This document shows positions 1 to 5,101 of a stretch of DNA of 5,535 bases, one piece after another. The DNA comes from an uncultured Acidimicrobiales bacterium (GTDB taxonomy: Bacteria; Actinomycetota; Acidimicrobiia; Acidimicrobiales; UBA10347), in assembly GCA_937942965.1 (NCBI GenBank), contig CALDGN010000160.1, positions 1 through 5,535 of the forward strand. The letters are read 5' to 3'. A program made the translations under genes and the position numbers. Each line of letters starts with the position of its first letter. Positions within the stretch are counted from its first letter, which is position 1. The notes under the pieces are model-generated. The model had not been told where the DNA came from. It did not search any database and worked only from the letters and a program-made list of their open reading frames with translations.

Positions 1-1124
1 GCTTCGGGGTTCTTCCAGTAGCCCTTGAGGTTCTGATGTGACCGAGACCAGATCTCGCCGACTTCGCCGTCAGGCACGTCGTTGCCTTCTTCGTCGACGA
101 TTCTGACCTCGGTGCCGACGACGGGCTTGCCAGCGGAGCGAAGCAGTTCGGCTCGGTCGCCGCCTGGATCATGATCGCCAGGATCCAGGAACGTCACGGC
201 GCCGGTGGTCTCGGTCAGACCGTACACCTGGGCGTGATCGCACTTGAGCAGACCCATTGAACCGACGAGCGCCTGTTCGGTAATCGGCGACGCGCCGTAG
301 AGGACGGTCTTGAGCGACGAGAAGTCGACATCGGAGGCGCCCGGAATGATCGGCAGCACCTGGAGCAGCGCCGGAACCATGAACGCCGTCGTGACGCCGT
401 GGCCAGGGATGTCGGCGAAGATGCGTCCGGGGTCGACGTCGCGGTGCACGATGCTCGTGCAGCCCTTGAAGACCGCAGCGTGAGCAACGCCACTACCACC
501 AATGTGGAACATCGGCAGCACGTGCAGCACGACGTCGGTCTCTTCGAGGCCCATCACGCTCGTCAATGGCGGGATGGAAGCTTCGAGATTGTGGTTGCTG
601 ATCTCGGCACCCTTTGGCAAACCAGTCGTGCCTGAGGTGTAGAGCTGCACGGCGGTGTCGTGTGCGTCGAAACCGGTGACGATGTCATCGCCAGAGGCGT
701 CGGCGATCCAGTCTGCGTACTGGGGATGCGACGACTCGCCGCCGACGGCGATCAGGTGCGGTGACCGCTGCAGGTCCATCTTGTCGAGGTGGCCGAGGAA
801 CTCGCCTTCGACCATGACGACCTTGGCTTCAGCATTGTCCAGGATGTAGTCCATCTCGGGCGGAGCGAGACGCCAGTTGACGGCCACGATGACGGCGTTC
901 AGCTTGGCGGCGCCGTAGGTGAGGGTGAAGTACTCGGAGATGTTCTTGCCGATAAAGCCGACTCGGTCCTGGCTGCCGACGCCCATGGCGGCGAGGGCGT
1001 TCGCGACCTTGGCCGATTCAGCCTCAAACTCGGCGAAGCTCAGCGTGCGGTCGTCGCAGACAAGCGCTGACTTGTCGGGCTGCTCCGCTGCCTGACGGCG
1101 CAGGTTTTCGGCGAGATTGAACAT
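1..1124 (-). CDS. AMP-forming acyl-CoA ligase (FadD-like), N-terminal part, runs off the left edge
   Basis: Reading the minus strand from the ATG at 1124 gives 374 open codons with no stop before the window edge, so the last third or so of the protein is missing. Visible ANL-superfamily motifs are the phosphate-binding loop YTSGTTGLPKG (residues 162-172), LPMFHIGG (203-210), the adenylate-binding YGLTETTG (301-308) and GEIWSRS followed by GYWKNPEA near residues 356-374. The family activates a carboxylic acid to an acyl-adenylate with ATP and transfers it to CoA. The N-terminus MFNLAENLRRQAAEQPDKSA is typical of bacterial FadD-type ligases, so a fatty or other acyl acid is the likely substrate, but the chain cannot be told. 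The start is supported by GAGGAG 10 bases upstream. The C-terminal lid domain with the catalytic lysine lies outside the window. Cytoplasmic or membrane-associated; apparently intact where visible. Confidence 0.95.
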   Translation of the reverse strand, partial: MFNLAENLRRQAAEQPDKSALVCDDRTLSFAEFEAESAKVANALAAMGVGSQDRVGFIGKNISEYFTLTYGAAKLNAVIVAVNWRLAPPEMDYILDNAEAKVVMVEGEFLGHLDKMDLQRSPHLIAVGGESSHPQYADWIADASGDDIVTGFDAHDTAVQLYTSGTTGLPKGAEISNHNLEASIPPLTSVMGLEETDVVLHVLPMFHIGGSGVAHAAVFKGCTSIVHRDVDPGRIFADIPGHGVTTAFMVPALLQVLPIIPGASDVDFSSLKTVLYGASPITEQALVGSMGLLKCDHAQVYGLTETTGAVTFLDPGDHDPGGDRAELLRSAGKPVVGTEVRIVDEEGNDVPDGEVGEIWSRSHQNLKGYWKNPE

Positions 1125-1134
1125 GAGTGGTGCA

Positions 1135-1140
1135 CTCCTC
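1135..1140 (-). promoter_or_regulatory. Ribosome binding site of the acyl-CoA ligase
   Basis: The minus strand reads GAGGAG, 10 bases before the ATG at 1124. A 13-base perfect inverted repeat (GAGTG-GTG-CACTC, 1125-1137) lies between this site and the start and overlaps the site by three bases, so a small hairpin could partly mask it. Confidence 0.65.
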
Positions 1141-1295
1141 AGAGATGGGTCGCCGCGGCTTCGGCAGCCGAGATGATCCCACCGCAGATGCGCCCCCGCA
1201 AGTGCGCTGGGAATTCCTCGACTTTGGTCGTTTGGCGACACGAGCACAACGACTACGCGGCGCCGTAGCCTCCTGCATGCAGCGCTACGAGGTCC

Positions 1296-1300
1296 GAGGA
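1296..1300 (+). promoter_or_regulatory. Ribosome binding site of the HEAT-like gene
   Basis: GAGGA lies 6 bases before the ATG at 1307. It supports 1307 rather than the out-of-frame ATG at 1303 as the start. Confidence 0.65.
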
Positions 1301-1306
1301 TGATGT

Positions 1307-2017
1307 ATGTCGAGTGAGGACCGAGCCACCAGGTTTGTGCGTCGAACCAACGAGGCGCTCAGCGACCTCGATCGCGCCGACGAGATCTGGGCGGGCTCCG
1401 TCCGATCGACGACCGAGGAGATCAAGCTGCACAGCCTCTCGCTGGAGATGGACAATCTGATCAGGCGGGTCACCGGCCCATTCGAGACCTGGGCCGAACT
1501 TGAGCCCGCTCGGCTCGAAGAGGTCAGGGAACGCGGGCCGATCAACCTGATGTGGGTCATCAGCGCTCACCCGTCGGGACACGTGCGCGAAGCGTTCGTC
1601 CACGAGACCGAACACCTCCCCAACGAACGTGTCTTGCCGCATCTCGCGAACCGATCGCTCGACTTCGTCGCGCCGATCCGCGACGTGGCCACACCGCTGG
1701 TCCTGGGCCGACTCGAAGAAACGCTTGCGGGCTACTCGGGACCTGACAGCGCCGAGCCGCTGCCGACCGCGATCCACATCGCACTCACCAAGCTCTTGGC
1801 GCCACGAACTGGAATGGTGAGCCCGCGGCTCATGGAGGTGTGCATCGCCCTCGCCACGGCTGCCGCTCTACCACAGCCTCGGCGACTGAAAGGCGGCGGC
1901 ATGATGAAGATGCTCGACCGGTGCAACCAGACCCTGGACTCGGCGACCGATCCAGCAAGTCGAGCCGCACTCGAAGCGCTCATCGCCTACTTCCGCTCGG
2001 TCTCGGTCCAGCCCTAA
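1307..2017 (+). CDS. Uncharacterised protein with HEAT-like helical repeats
   Basis: A 236-residue protein whose family I do not recognise by name. Residues about 80-104 (SAHPSGHVREAFVHETEHL) and 107-137 (LPHLANRSLDFVAPIRDVATPLV) have the spacing and residue pattern of HEAT or HEAT-like repeats: paired amphipathic helices with a conserved V/I-R in the second helix. Such repeats normally form a curved scaffold for protein or nucleic-acid binding. The first 75 residues are charged and predicted helical; the C-terminus (about 155-232) is also helical. No signal peptide, membrane segment or catalytic motif is seen. The ATG at 1307 is preceded by GAGGA with a 6-base gap, a good ribosome site. Third positions are mostly G or C and isoleucine is nearly all ATC, which favours this frame over the 174-codon antisense frame. 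It is transcribed away from the ligase and ends just before a strong hairpin. Confidence 0.8.
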   Translation: MSSEDRATRFVRRTNEALSDLDRADEIWAGSVRSTTEEIKLHSLSLEMDNLIRRVTGPFETWAELEPARLEEVRERGPINLMWVISAHPSGHVREAFVHETEHLPNERVLPHLANRSLDFVAPIRDVATPLVLGRLEETLAGYSGPDSAEPLPTAIHIALTKLLAPRTGMVSPRLMEVCIALATAAALPQPRRLKGGGMMKMLDRCNQTLDSATDPASRAALEALIAYFRSVSVQP

Positions 2018-2038
2018 GCCCGGCGGCCCAAAACGAGC

Positions 2039-2066
2039 GATTCCGGAGCTCTTAAGCTCCGGAATC
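2039..2066. terminator. Perfect 12-bp hairpin, probable bidirectional terminator
   Basis: GATTCCGGAGCT (2039-2050) and AGCTCCGGAATC (2055-2066) are exact inverted copies around the 4-base loop CTTA. It begins 21 bases after the stop of the HEAT-like gene. On the plus strand no T-run follows. On the minus strand the stem is followed within five bases by TTTT, so it is the better intrinsic terminator for minus-strand transcription, that is, for the tRNA whose 3' end is left at 2077-2100, 10 bases away. It could serve both directions. Confidence 0.65.
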
Positions 2067-2076
2067 TCATCAGTTC

Positions 2077-2100
2077 TGGTGTCGGAGGGGGGACTTGAAC
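2077..2100 (-). repeat. tRNA 3'-end fragment, candidate attachment-site scar (left copy)
   Basis: On the minus strand these 24 bases read as the end of a tRNA: G then a canonical seven-base T-loop TTCAAGT, a T-stem strand CCCCC, an acceptor strand CTCCGAC, discriminator A and an encoded CCA. The rest of a tRNA is absent: no matching 5' acceptor GTCGGAG (CTCCGAC on the plus strand) is found within 100 bases to the right, and the T-stem partner is not the expected GGGGG. A displaced tRNA 3' end is the classic scar left at the far end of an element integrated into a tRNA gene. The minus-strand terminator hairpin at 2039-2066 sits where the original tRNA terminator should be. Acceptor bases and discriminator A would fit tRNA-Leu, but the identity cannot be proven. 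Confidence 0.7.
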
Positions 2101-2384
2101 AAACCTCCCCTTTGCGGCACCTGGCGTTGTCCTGTGGCAACCAGCGGCCCCAAGCGGCTTCCAGCGACCCGCCGAACCGCCCGATACCGCCGCCTACCGC
2201 TCCAGGACGCCAGATGCCATCAGCAAATCATTAGCAGAGCGACACCCCTTGTCATCGATCACGGTTGAAATAGTGACGACCGTTCGGCACCTCTCCCCTT
2301 GCGAGTTCGTGGGCACATTCTCGTACCTGCGAAATCTGCCAGACCTCCAGCCGAGACGGTGAGTTGGAGTATCAAACGGCGCGC
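2101..2384. other. Non-coding junction region with short direct repeats
   Basis: No gene is supported here in either strand. Immediately after the tRNA scar, CCAGCGGCCC (2141-2150) and CCAGCGACCC (2161-2170) are near-identical direct repeats spaced exactly 20 bases. CTGG...CCAG and GTTG...CAAC arms around 2121-2144 form a small imperfect inverted repeat. The tandem block at 2218-2249 follows. The density of short repeats beside a tRNA end suits the arm region of a recombinase attachment site. From 2250 to 2384 nothing recognisable was seen. Confidence 0.45.
2218..2249. repeat. Tandem CATnAGCARA repeats plus CGACACCCCT (left copy)
   Basis: CATCAGCAAA (2218-2227) and CATTAGCAGA (2229-2238) are tandem copies with an 11-base period, followed by CGACACCCCT (2240-2249). 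The same arrangement occurs at 5102-5133 in the same orientation; with a one-base gap on each side, about 24 of 26 positions from GCAAATC onward agree. Arm-type binding sites of a tyrosine recombinase near the ends of an integrated element are the favoured reading; a shared operator is the alternative. Confidence 0.55.
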
Positions 2385-2582
2385 TCAGCCGAGTTCGAAC
2401 GCGTCGACGACTCGGTTGATCCAGCGCTCGTCGACCGGCTGCCCCATCACGAGCACCCGGAAGTACATAGCACCTGCGACGGCTGCGAAGATCGCCTCAT
2501 GGTCGGCGTCGCGCAACACCTCGCCGCGACGAACGCCGCGCTGGAACACCGGACTCACATCCCGCCACCGAGTAGGCCAGGT
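2385..2582 (-). pseudogene. C-terminal remnant of a second TetR-type regulator
   Basis: The minus-strand frame ending at TGA 2387-2385 reads about 65 residues that look like the ligand-binding C-terminus of a TetR protein: RWRDVSPVFQRGVRRGEVL, then RDADHEAIFAAVAGAMYFRV and LVMGQPVDERWINRVVDAFE. The elements 'RG-x-RRGE-x-x-x-DAD', a hydrophobic helix with M-Y-F-R, and 'GQPVDE' match the usual ending of TetR proteins of about 200 residues. No DNA-binding N-terminus precedes it: upstream lies the end of the other TetR gene, and the frame upstream of about 2582 no longer resembles the family. It has only internal GTG codons as possible starts, so it is probably not translated as a useful product. 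The left limit is exact; the right limit is approximate. It differs in sequence from the end of the neighbouring TetR, so it is a separate gene's relic, not a duplicated tail. Confidence 0.65.
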
Positions 2583-2659
2583 ACTCGTGACCCGTCCGGG
2601 CGGAACCGAATGGACTCGGCAACACTCGTCCCGGTAGCGCCTGGTCCGATGTCCCGGCC

Positions 2660-3207
2660 CTAGCCGGCTGTGGCCCCTGTCGCGAACATCGCCGCGGCGT
2701 CTGTGTCGGCTTCACCGAGCTGAGTCCGCACGAGCAGCAGCCCATCGAGGGTCGCCACGATCCATGTCGCGTGCGCACGCCGGGTCGGGACGTCTGGCGC
2801 GTCGACTCGGAGCACGAGCCAGTCGATCCACGACTGGATCAAGGCCGGGGCCAGGGACGCGTACGGCTCGACCCCTCCGTTACTGAGCCCGACGATCTCG
2901 AAGAACAACCGAATCGTTGAGACTTCGTCTGGGCCGGACAAGATCGGCCATGCACGAGCGAGGAGGTCGGTTGCGGGGCGGGGCTCATCACCGAAGGCGC
3001 TCGACAACACCCCTTGCAAATCCCGACCCACGCCTCCACGATCGCTCGAAGCAGAGCGTCCTTCGTCGGAAAGTAGTAGACGACAGTTCGATCGCTGATA
3101 CCGAGACGCTCACCCACTCGACCGAACGAGAGGTTCCCCAATCCGTCCTCACGAACGAGCTCCAACGCGACGGCGAGGATTCCGTCCGGATCGTGCTTGT
3201 AGCCCAC
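2660..3207 (-). pseudogene. TetR-family transcriptional regulator interrupted by a -1 frameshift
   Basis: From GTG 3207 the minus strand encodes a TetR DNA-binding domain: MGYKHDPDGILAVALELVRE then LSFGRVGERLGISDRTVVYY and FPTKDALLRAIVEAWVG (residues 1-62), with the helix-turn-helix at about 26-48. After AWVG this frame loses family resemblance, while the frame one base earlier continues as a helical ligand domain (DLQGVLSSAFGDEPRPATDL, later IRLFFEIVGLSNGGVEPYAS and ATLDGLLLVRTQLGEADTD) to TAG at 2662-2660. Restoring one G in the GGG run at 3022-3024 would give one protein of about 183 residues, a normal TetR length. TetR proteins are homodimeric repressors released by a small ligand. The start is fixed by an in-frame TAG nine bases upstream; the ribosome site is weak (AGAG, 7 bases away). 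A sequencing error cannot be excluded. Confidence 0.8.
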
Positions 3208-3266
3208 GCGTCGACTCTACGTGAGCGAAACCAAGGACCCGTCCGATCAACCGACAGGCTCGACCT

Positions 3267-3283
3267 CAGCCCACGCTGGGCTG
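3267..3283. promoter_or_regulatory. 17-bp palindrome upstream of TetR, candidate operator
   Basis: CAGCCCA-CGC-TGGGCTG is a perfect 7-3-7 inverted repeat, 60 bases upstream of the TetR start and 54 bases beyond the DUF1330-like stop. Length and place suit autoregulation by a TetR dimer. A short transcript hairpin for the DUF1330-like gene is the alternative, but no T-run follows on the minus strand. Confidence 0.35.
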
Positions 3284-3337
3284 TGGCGTTCGCTGACCGC
3301 GCAGTGGCGCCGCCGTTCGTGGCAGCGGGCGATCTTC

Positions 3338-3760
3338 CTATGAGATTCCGTGCGTGCTGCCGGGCACGATCATGGCACTGAACGGTCGTGTCGCAGCCAG
3401 CCGCTCAGAAAGGAAGGCCCGATACTCGTCTGATTCATACACCTCAAGCGCCCGTCCCACGGTCTCGAATCGGATGATGACCGTGTGGGTGCCACCAGGA
3501 GCAGCTTCAGGGTAGGTGTGTGGTTTGTGGGGTGCTGGCGACCAGCTCACCGCGGCCCGGACCGATCAGAGTCGGCGCCGCCGCCTCTCGGTAGACGAGG
3601 AGGCGGTCGGGGTCGGTGACGTCGTAGTTCAGAATCAGATCCGCCGCCATCAGATGCCCGCAGTCGAGTGAGGGTGGCGGGCGAAGGAACAGCCTGACCG
3701 TGATAGGTTCCGACTGTCGTCGTCACGTCGAAGCGGCGCTGGATCGGTGTCGGCCGTCAT
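3338..3760 (-). pseudogene. DUF1330-like protein, broken by one or two frameshifts
   Basis: Three minus-strand pieces appear to be one gene. The middle piece, from ATG 3650, reads MAADLILNYDVTDPDRLLVY then REAAAPTLIGPGRGELVAST and stops at TGA 3509-3507. The last piece, in the next frame, reads EAAPGGTHTVIIRFETVGRA then LEVYESDEYRAFLSERLAAT and ends at TAG 3340-3338. Together they form one DUF1330-type alpha/beta-barrel domain (family mark: E-Y-x-x-L near the end); one extra T at about 3509 explains the break. The middle frame is open and protein-like upstream of 3650 (EPITVRLFLRPPPSLDCGHL). A third piece starts at ATG 3760, overlapping the dehalogenase stop as ATGA (MTADTDPAPLRRDDD), and would join by a -1 shift near 3713-3725. 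As it stands that piece gives 36 codons ending in a TGATG overlap with ATG 3650. DUF1330 function is largely unknown; being coupled to the dehalogenase suggests an accessory role. Confidence 0.65.
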
Positions 3761-4722
3761 GACGTCACGCTCAGCAGATGCCGGATTCCGTCAACGAGTT
3801 CTTCGGGATAGTCCTCTTGGATAAAGTGCCGCCCGCCCTCTATTCGCTGGTGTGGTTGTTCAGCGGTGCCGGGGATTCGGGAGATGAGGTGCTGGTCAAA
3901 CCACCCCAGCACTGGATCGGCAGTCCCGAACCGGCATAGGAACGGCTTATCCCATCGCTCGAGCACCTGCCATGCGGCGGCGAACGAGCCGAACGGTTGA
4001 CCTTCAGCGCCGTGATTCGAGGCCAGTGCCGGGAATACGAGCGCTCCGCTCTGAAAGGAGGCTTCAGGGAACGGTGCGTTGTACGCGGCCGCCTCGTCCT
4101 CGGTCAGGTCCATTCCGAGTCCGGGATGGCCGCCGAGACCCTTGCGGAGTTCGGCTCCGACGTCGATCGACTCAAGGGCTGCGGCGTAGGACTGCCAGGC
4201 GATGAATGCCCCGGGGTCAGCCGAGGTGGCGAGCGCCGCAAGCATGTCGTCGCGTCGGTCGGGATCAGGGAGGCCACCGTTGGCGATCATCACCGCATCG
4301 AAGCGTTGCTCGTGGCGGGCGACAACGGCGAGGCCGATGAGACTTCCCCAGTCTTGGCCGAAGAACACAGCGTCGGTGAGATCGAGTTGTTCGACGAGGT
4401 CGCTCACCCAGTCGACATGGCGGGCATAGGTGTAGTCACTCTTCGCTGTCGGCTTGTCCGACCGCCCGAAACCGACGAGGTCCGGGACAACGACCCGGCA
4501 ACCGTGGGCGACGAGCGGCCCGATCATCTTCCGGTACAGGTATCCCCAGGTCGGCTCACCGTGAAGGAGCATCACACACCGACCGTTGCGGGGTCCCGTA
4601 TCGACGTAGGCCATCCGCAGCTCGGTGGGCTCGTCAGCGGCGGTCACGACCAGATACGACGGTTCATGGTCCCAGCCCACGAGGTTGTCGAACCGGTGGT
4701 CGGGTGTGCGGGTGTATTCCAT
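3757..4722 (-). CDS. Haloalkane dehalogenase (alpha/beta hydrolase, DhlA-like subfamily)
   Basis: A complete 321-residue alpha/beta hydrolase, close to the usual 290-320. The nucleophile is Asp124 in GQDWGS, and Trp125 beside it is a halide-stabilising residue. HGEPTW (54-59) is the oxyanion-hole region also found in Xanthobacter DhlA. The acid is probably Asp269 in GTADPVLG, and the base His299 in EGGRHFIQE, giving the Asp-Asp-His triad of subfamily I. Trp176 (AFIAWQSYA) and APFPEASFQSG (216-226) align by eye with the DhlA cap. The reaction is hydrolytic removal of a halide from an alkyl halide to give an alcohol; natural substrates of many such enzymes are unknown. No signal peptide, so cytoplasmic. 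ATG 4722 is preceded by AGGAAGGA 10 bases upstream. Its stop overlaps the next ATG (ATGA). It is the only intact gene between the two tRNA scars. An epoxide hydrolase or fluoroacetate dehalogenase is less likely because of Trp125 and the acid position. Confidence 0.92.
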   Translation of the reverse strand: MEYTRTPDHRFDNLVGWDHEPSYLVVTAADEPTELRMAYVDTGPRNGRCVMLLHGEPTWGYLYRKMIGPLVAHGCRVVVPDLVGFGRSDKPTAKSDYTYARHVDWVSDLVEQLDLTDAVFFGQDWGSLIGLAVVARHEQRFDAVMIANGGLPDPDRRDDMLAALATSADPGAFIAWQSYAAALESIDVGAELRKGLGGHPGLGMDLTEDEAAAYNAPFPEASFQSGALVFPALASNHGAEGQPFGSFAAAWQVLERWDKPFLCRFGTADPVLGWFDQHLISRIPGTAEQPHQRIEGGRHFIQEDYPEELVDGIRHLLSVTS

Positions 4723-4732
4723 AGGAGAGCGG

Positions 4733-4740
4733 TCCTTCCT
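4733..4740 (-). promoter_or_regulatory. Ribosome binding site of the haloalkane dehalogenase
   Basis: The minus strand reads AGGAAGGA, 10 bases before the ATG at 4722. It is the strongest ribosome site in the accessory part and fixes the dehalogenase start. Confidence 0.7.
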
Positions 4741-4767
4741 GCCCTGATTGGCGCCCCACGCCTCGAA

Positions 4768-4789
4768 ACGACTGGGTGTTGGGAGTCGT
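4768..4789. other. Leader hairpin upstream of the dehalogenase
   Basis: ACGACT (4768-4773) and AGTCGT (4784-4789) are inverted copies around a 10-base loop. If transcription starts near 4805, the hairpin lies in the dehalogenase leader, about 28 bases upstream of the ribosome site. Function unknown; it may be chance. Confidence 0.25.
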
Positions 4790-4811
4790 GATGCGGCGAT
4801 CTCCAGCCCGA

Positions 4812-4840
4812 AACCTAGATGTAGCGCGAGCTACGATCAA
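4812..4840 (-). promoter_or_regulatory. Candidate dehalogenase promoter with internal operator-like palindrome
   Basis: On the minus strand TTGATC (4840-4835) and TAGGTT (4817-4812) are separated by 17 bases: four and three matches to the -35 and -10 consensus. The spacer holds GTAGC-GCGA-GCTAC (4821-4834 on the plus strand), a perfect 5-4-5 inverted repeat. A repressor bound there would block RNA polymerase directly, and TetR dimers bind sites of this kind. The predicted start would leave a leader of about 80 bases before the dehalogenase ATG. Confidence 0.4.
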
Positions 4841-5060
4841 AGGGTCGGAGCAATCCCCGTCGCCTAGTACCCCGTCAGCAACTAAGCCTGCGTGGACTTG
4901 TACGGAGTACTCCCACGACAGCTTCAAGGACGTCGGCGCCTCCAACGAGCACCCGGCGCCGAGCACCATCGAGATCTGACCCTGGCGTTGCGAAACCGCA
5001 AACAGGAGGTCGGCCGGCACTTCGAACTCGTCAGCCTCGTCCATCAATACCAGTGTCTCA

Positions 5061-5094
5061 CGATCAGATCGGGGCCGCCCAGATCGCGGGATCT
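5061..5094. repeat. Two GATC-centred short palindromes
   Basis: CGATC-A-GATCG (5061-5071) and AGATC-GCGG-GATCT (5081-5094) are perfect short inverted repeats side by side, 17-50 bases upstream of the SIR2-like start. They could be operator half-sites or part of the attachment region; significance uncertain. Confidence 0.35.
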
Positions 5095-5101
5095 AATCGG
5101 G

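Larger units (their letters stand above)
1125..1306. other. Divergent intergenic region with a weak promoter candidate
   Basis: This 182-base stretch separates the minus-strand ligase from the plus-strand HEAT-like gene, so promoters for both are expected here. On the minus strand TTGCGG (1196-1201) and GATCAT (1173-1178) are 17 bases apart and could be a poor -35/-10 pair for the ligase; this is a weak match. No convincing plus-strand pair was found. No RNA gene or other repeat is evident apart from a short CGGCT/AGCCG hairpin near 1155-1170. Confidence 0.3.
4664..5044 (-). pseudogene. N-terminal stub of a SIR2-like domain protein
   Basis: From ATG 5044 the minus strand reads MDEADEFEVPADLLFAVSQR and then QGQISMVLGAGCSLEAPTSL, KLSWEYSVQVHAGLVADGVL and GDGDCSDP. 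The LGAGCS at residues 28-33 is the NAD-binding glycine motif of SIR2-like domains, and the surrounding text resembles the SIR2-like proteins found in bacterial defence genes, which typically cleave NAD+. Such proteins are several hundred residues or more; here the likeness stops at about residue 68 (near 4840). The open frame then runs on as arginine-rich text to a stop at 4664, overlapping the first 59 bases of the dehalogenase. Conserved Asn, Asp and His of a working SIR2 site are absent, so the stub should have no activity. Rarer codons (GTA, CTA, TTA) suggest foreign origin. No good ribosome site is seen. Confidence 0.6.

Noticed and set aside
789..1070. Plus-strand open frames within 399-1070
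   Set aside because: They lie antisense to the acyl-CoA ligase, whose motifs are unmistakable.
1253..1777. A 174-codon minus-strand open frame opposite the HEAT-like gene
   Set aside because: The Arg/Asp-rich translation is typical of an antisense shadow in GC-rich DNA; the plus frame has better codon use and a ribosome site.
2077..2165. A complete tRNA gene
   Set aside because: The 5' acceptor strand, D-arm and anticodon arm cannot be found at the proper distance; only the 3' end is present.
2364..2663. Plus-strand frames over the second TetR remnant
   Set aside because: The minus strand gives a recognisable TetR tail; the plus frames give low-complexity text with no start signal.
3997..4791. 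A 264-codon plus-strand open frame opposite the dehalogenase
   Set aside because: It is the mirror of a well-supported dehalogenase gene with a good ribosome site and catalytic motifs; its own translation shows no family features.
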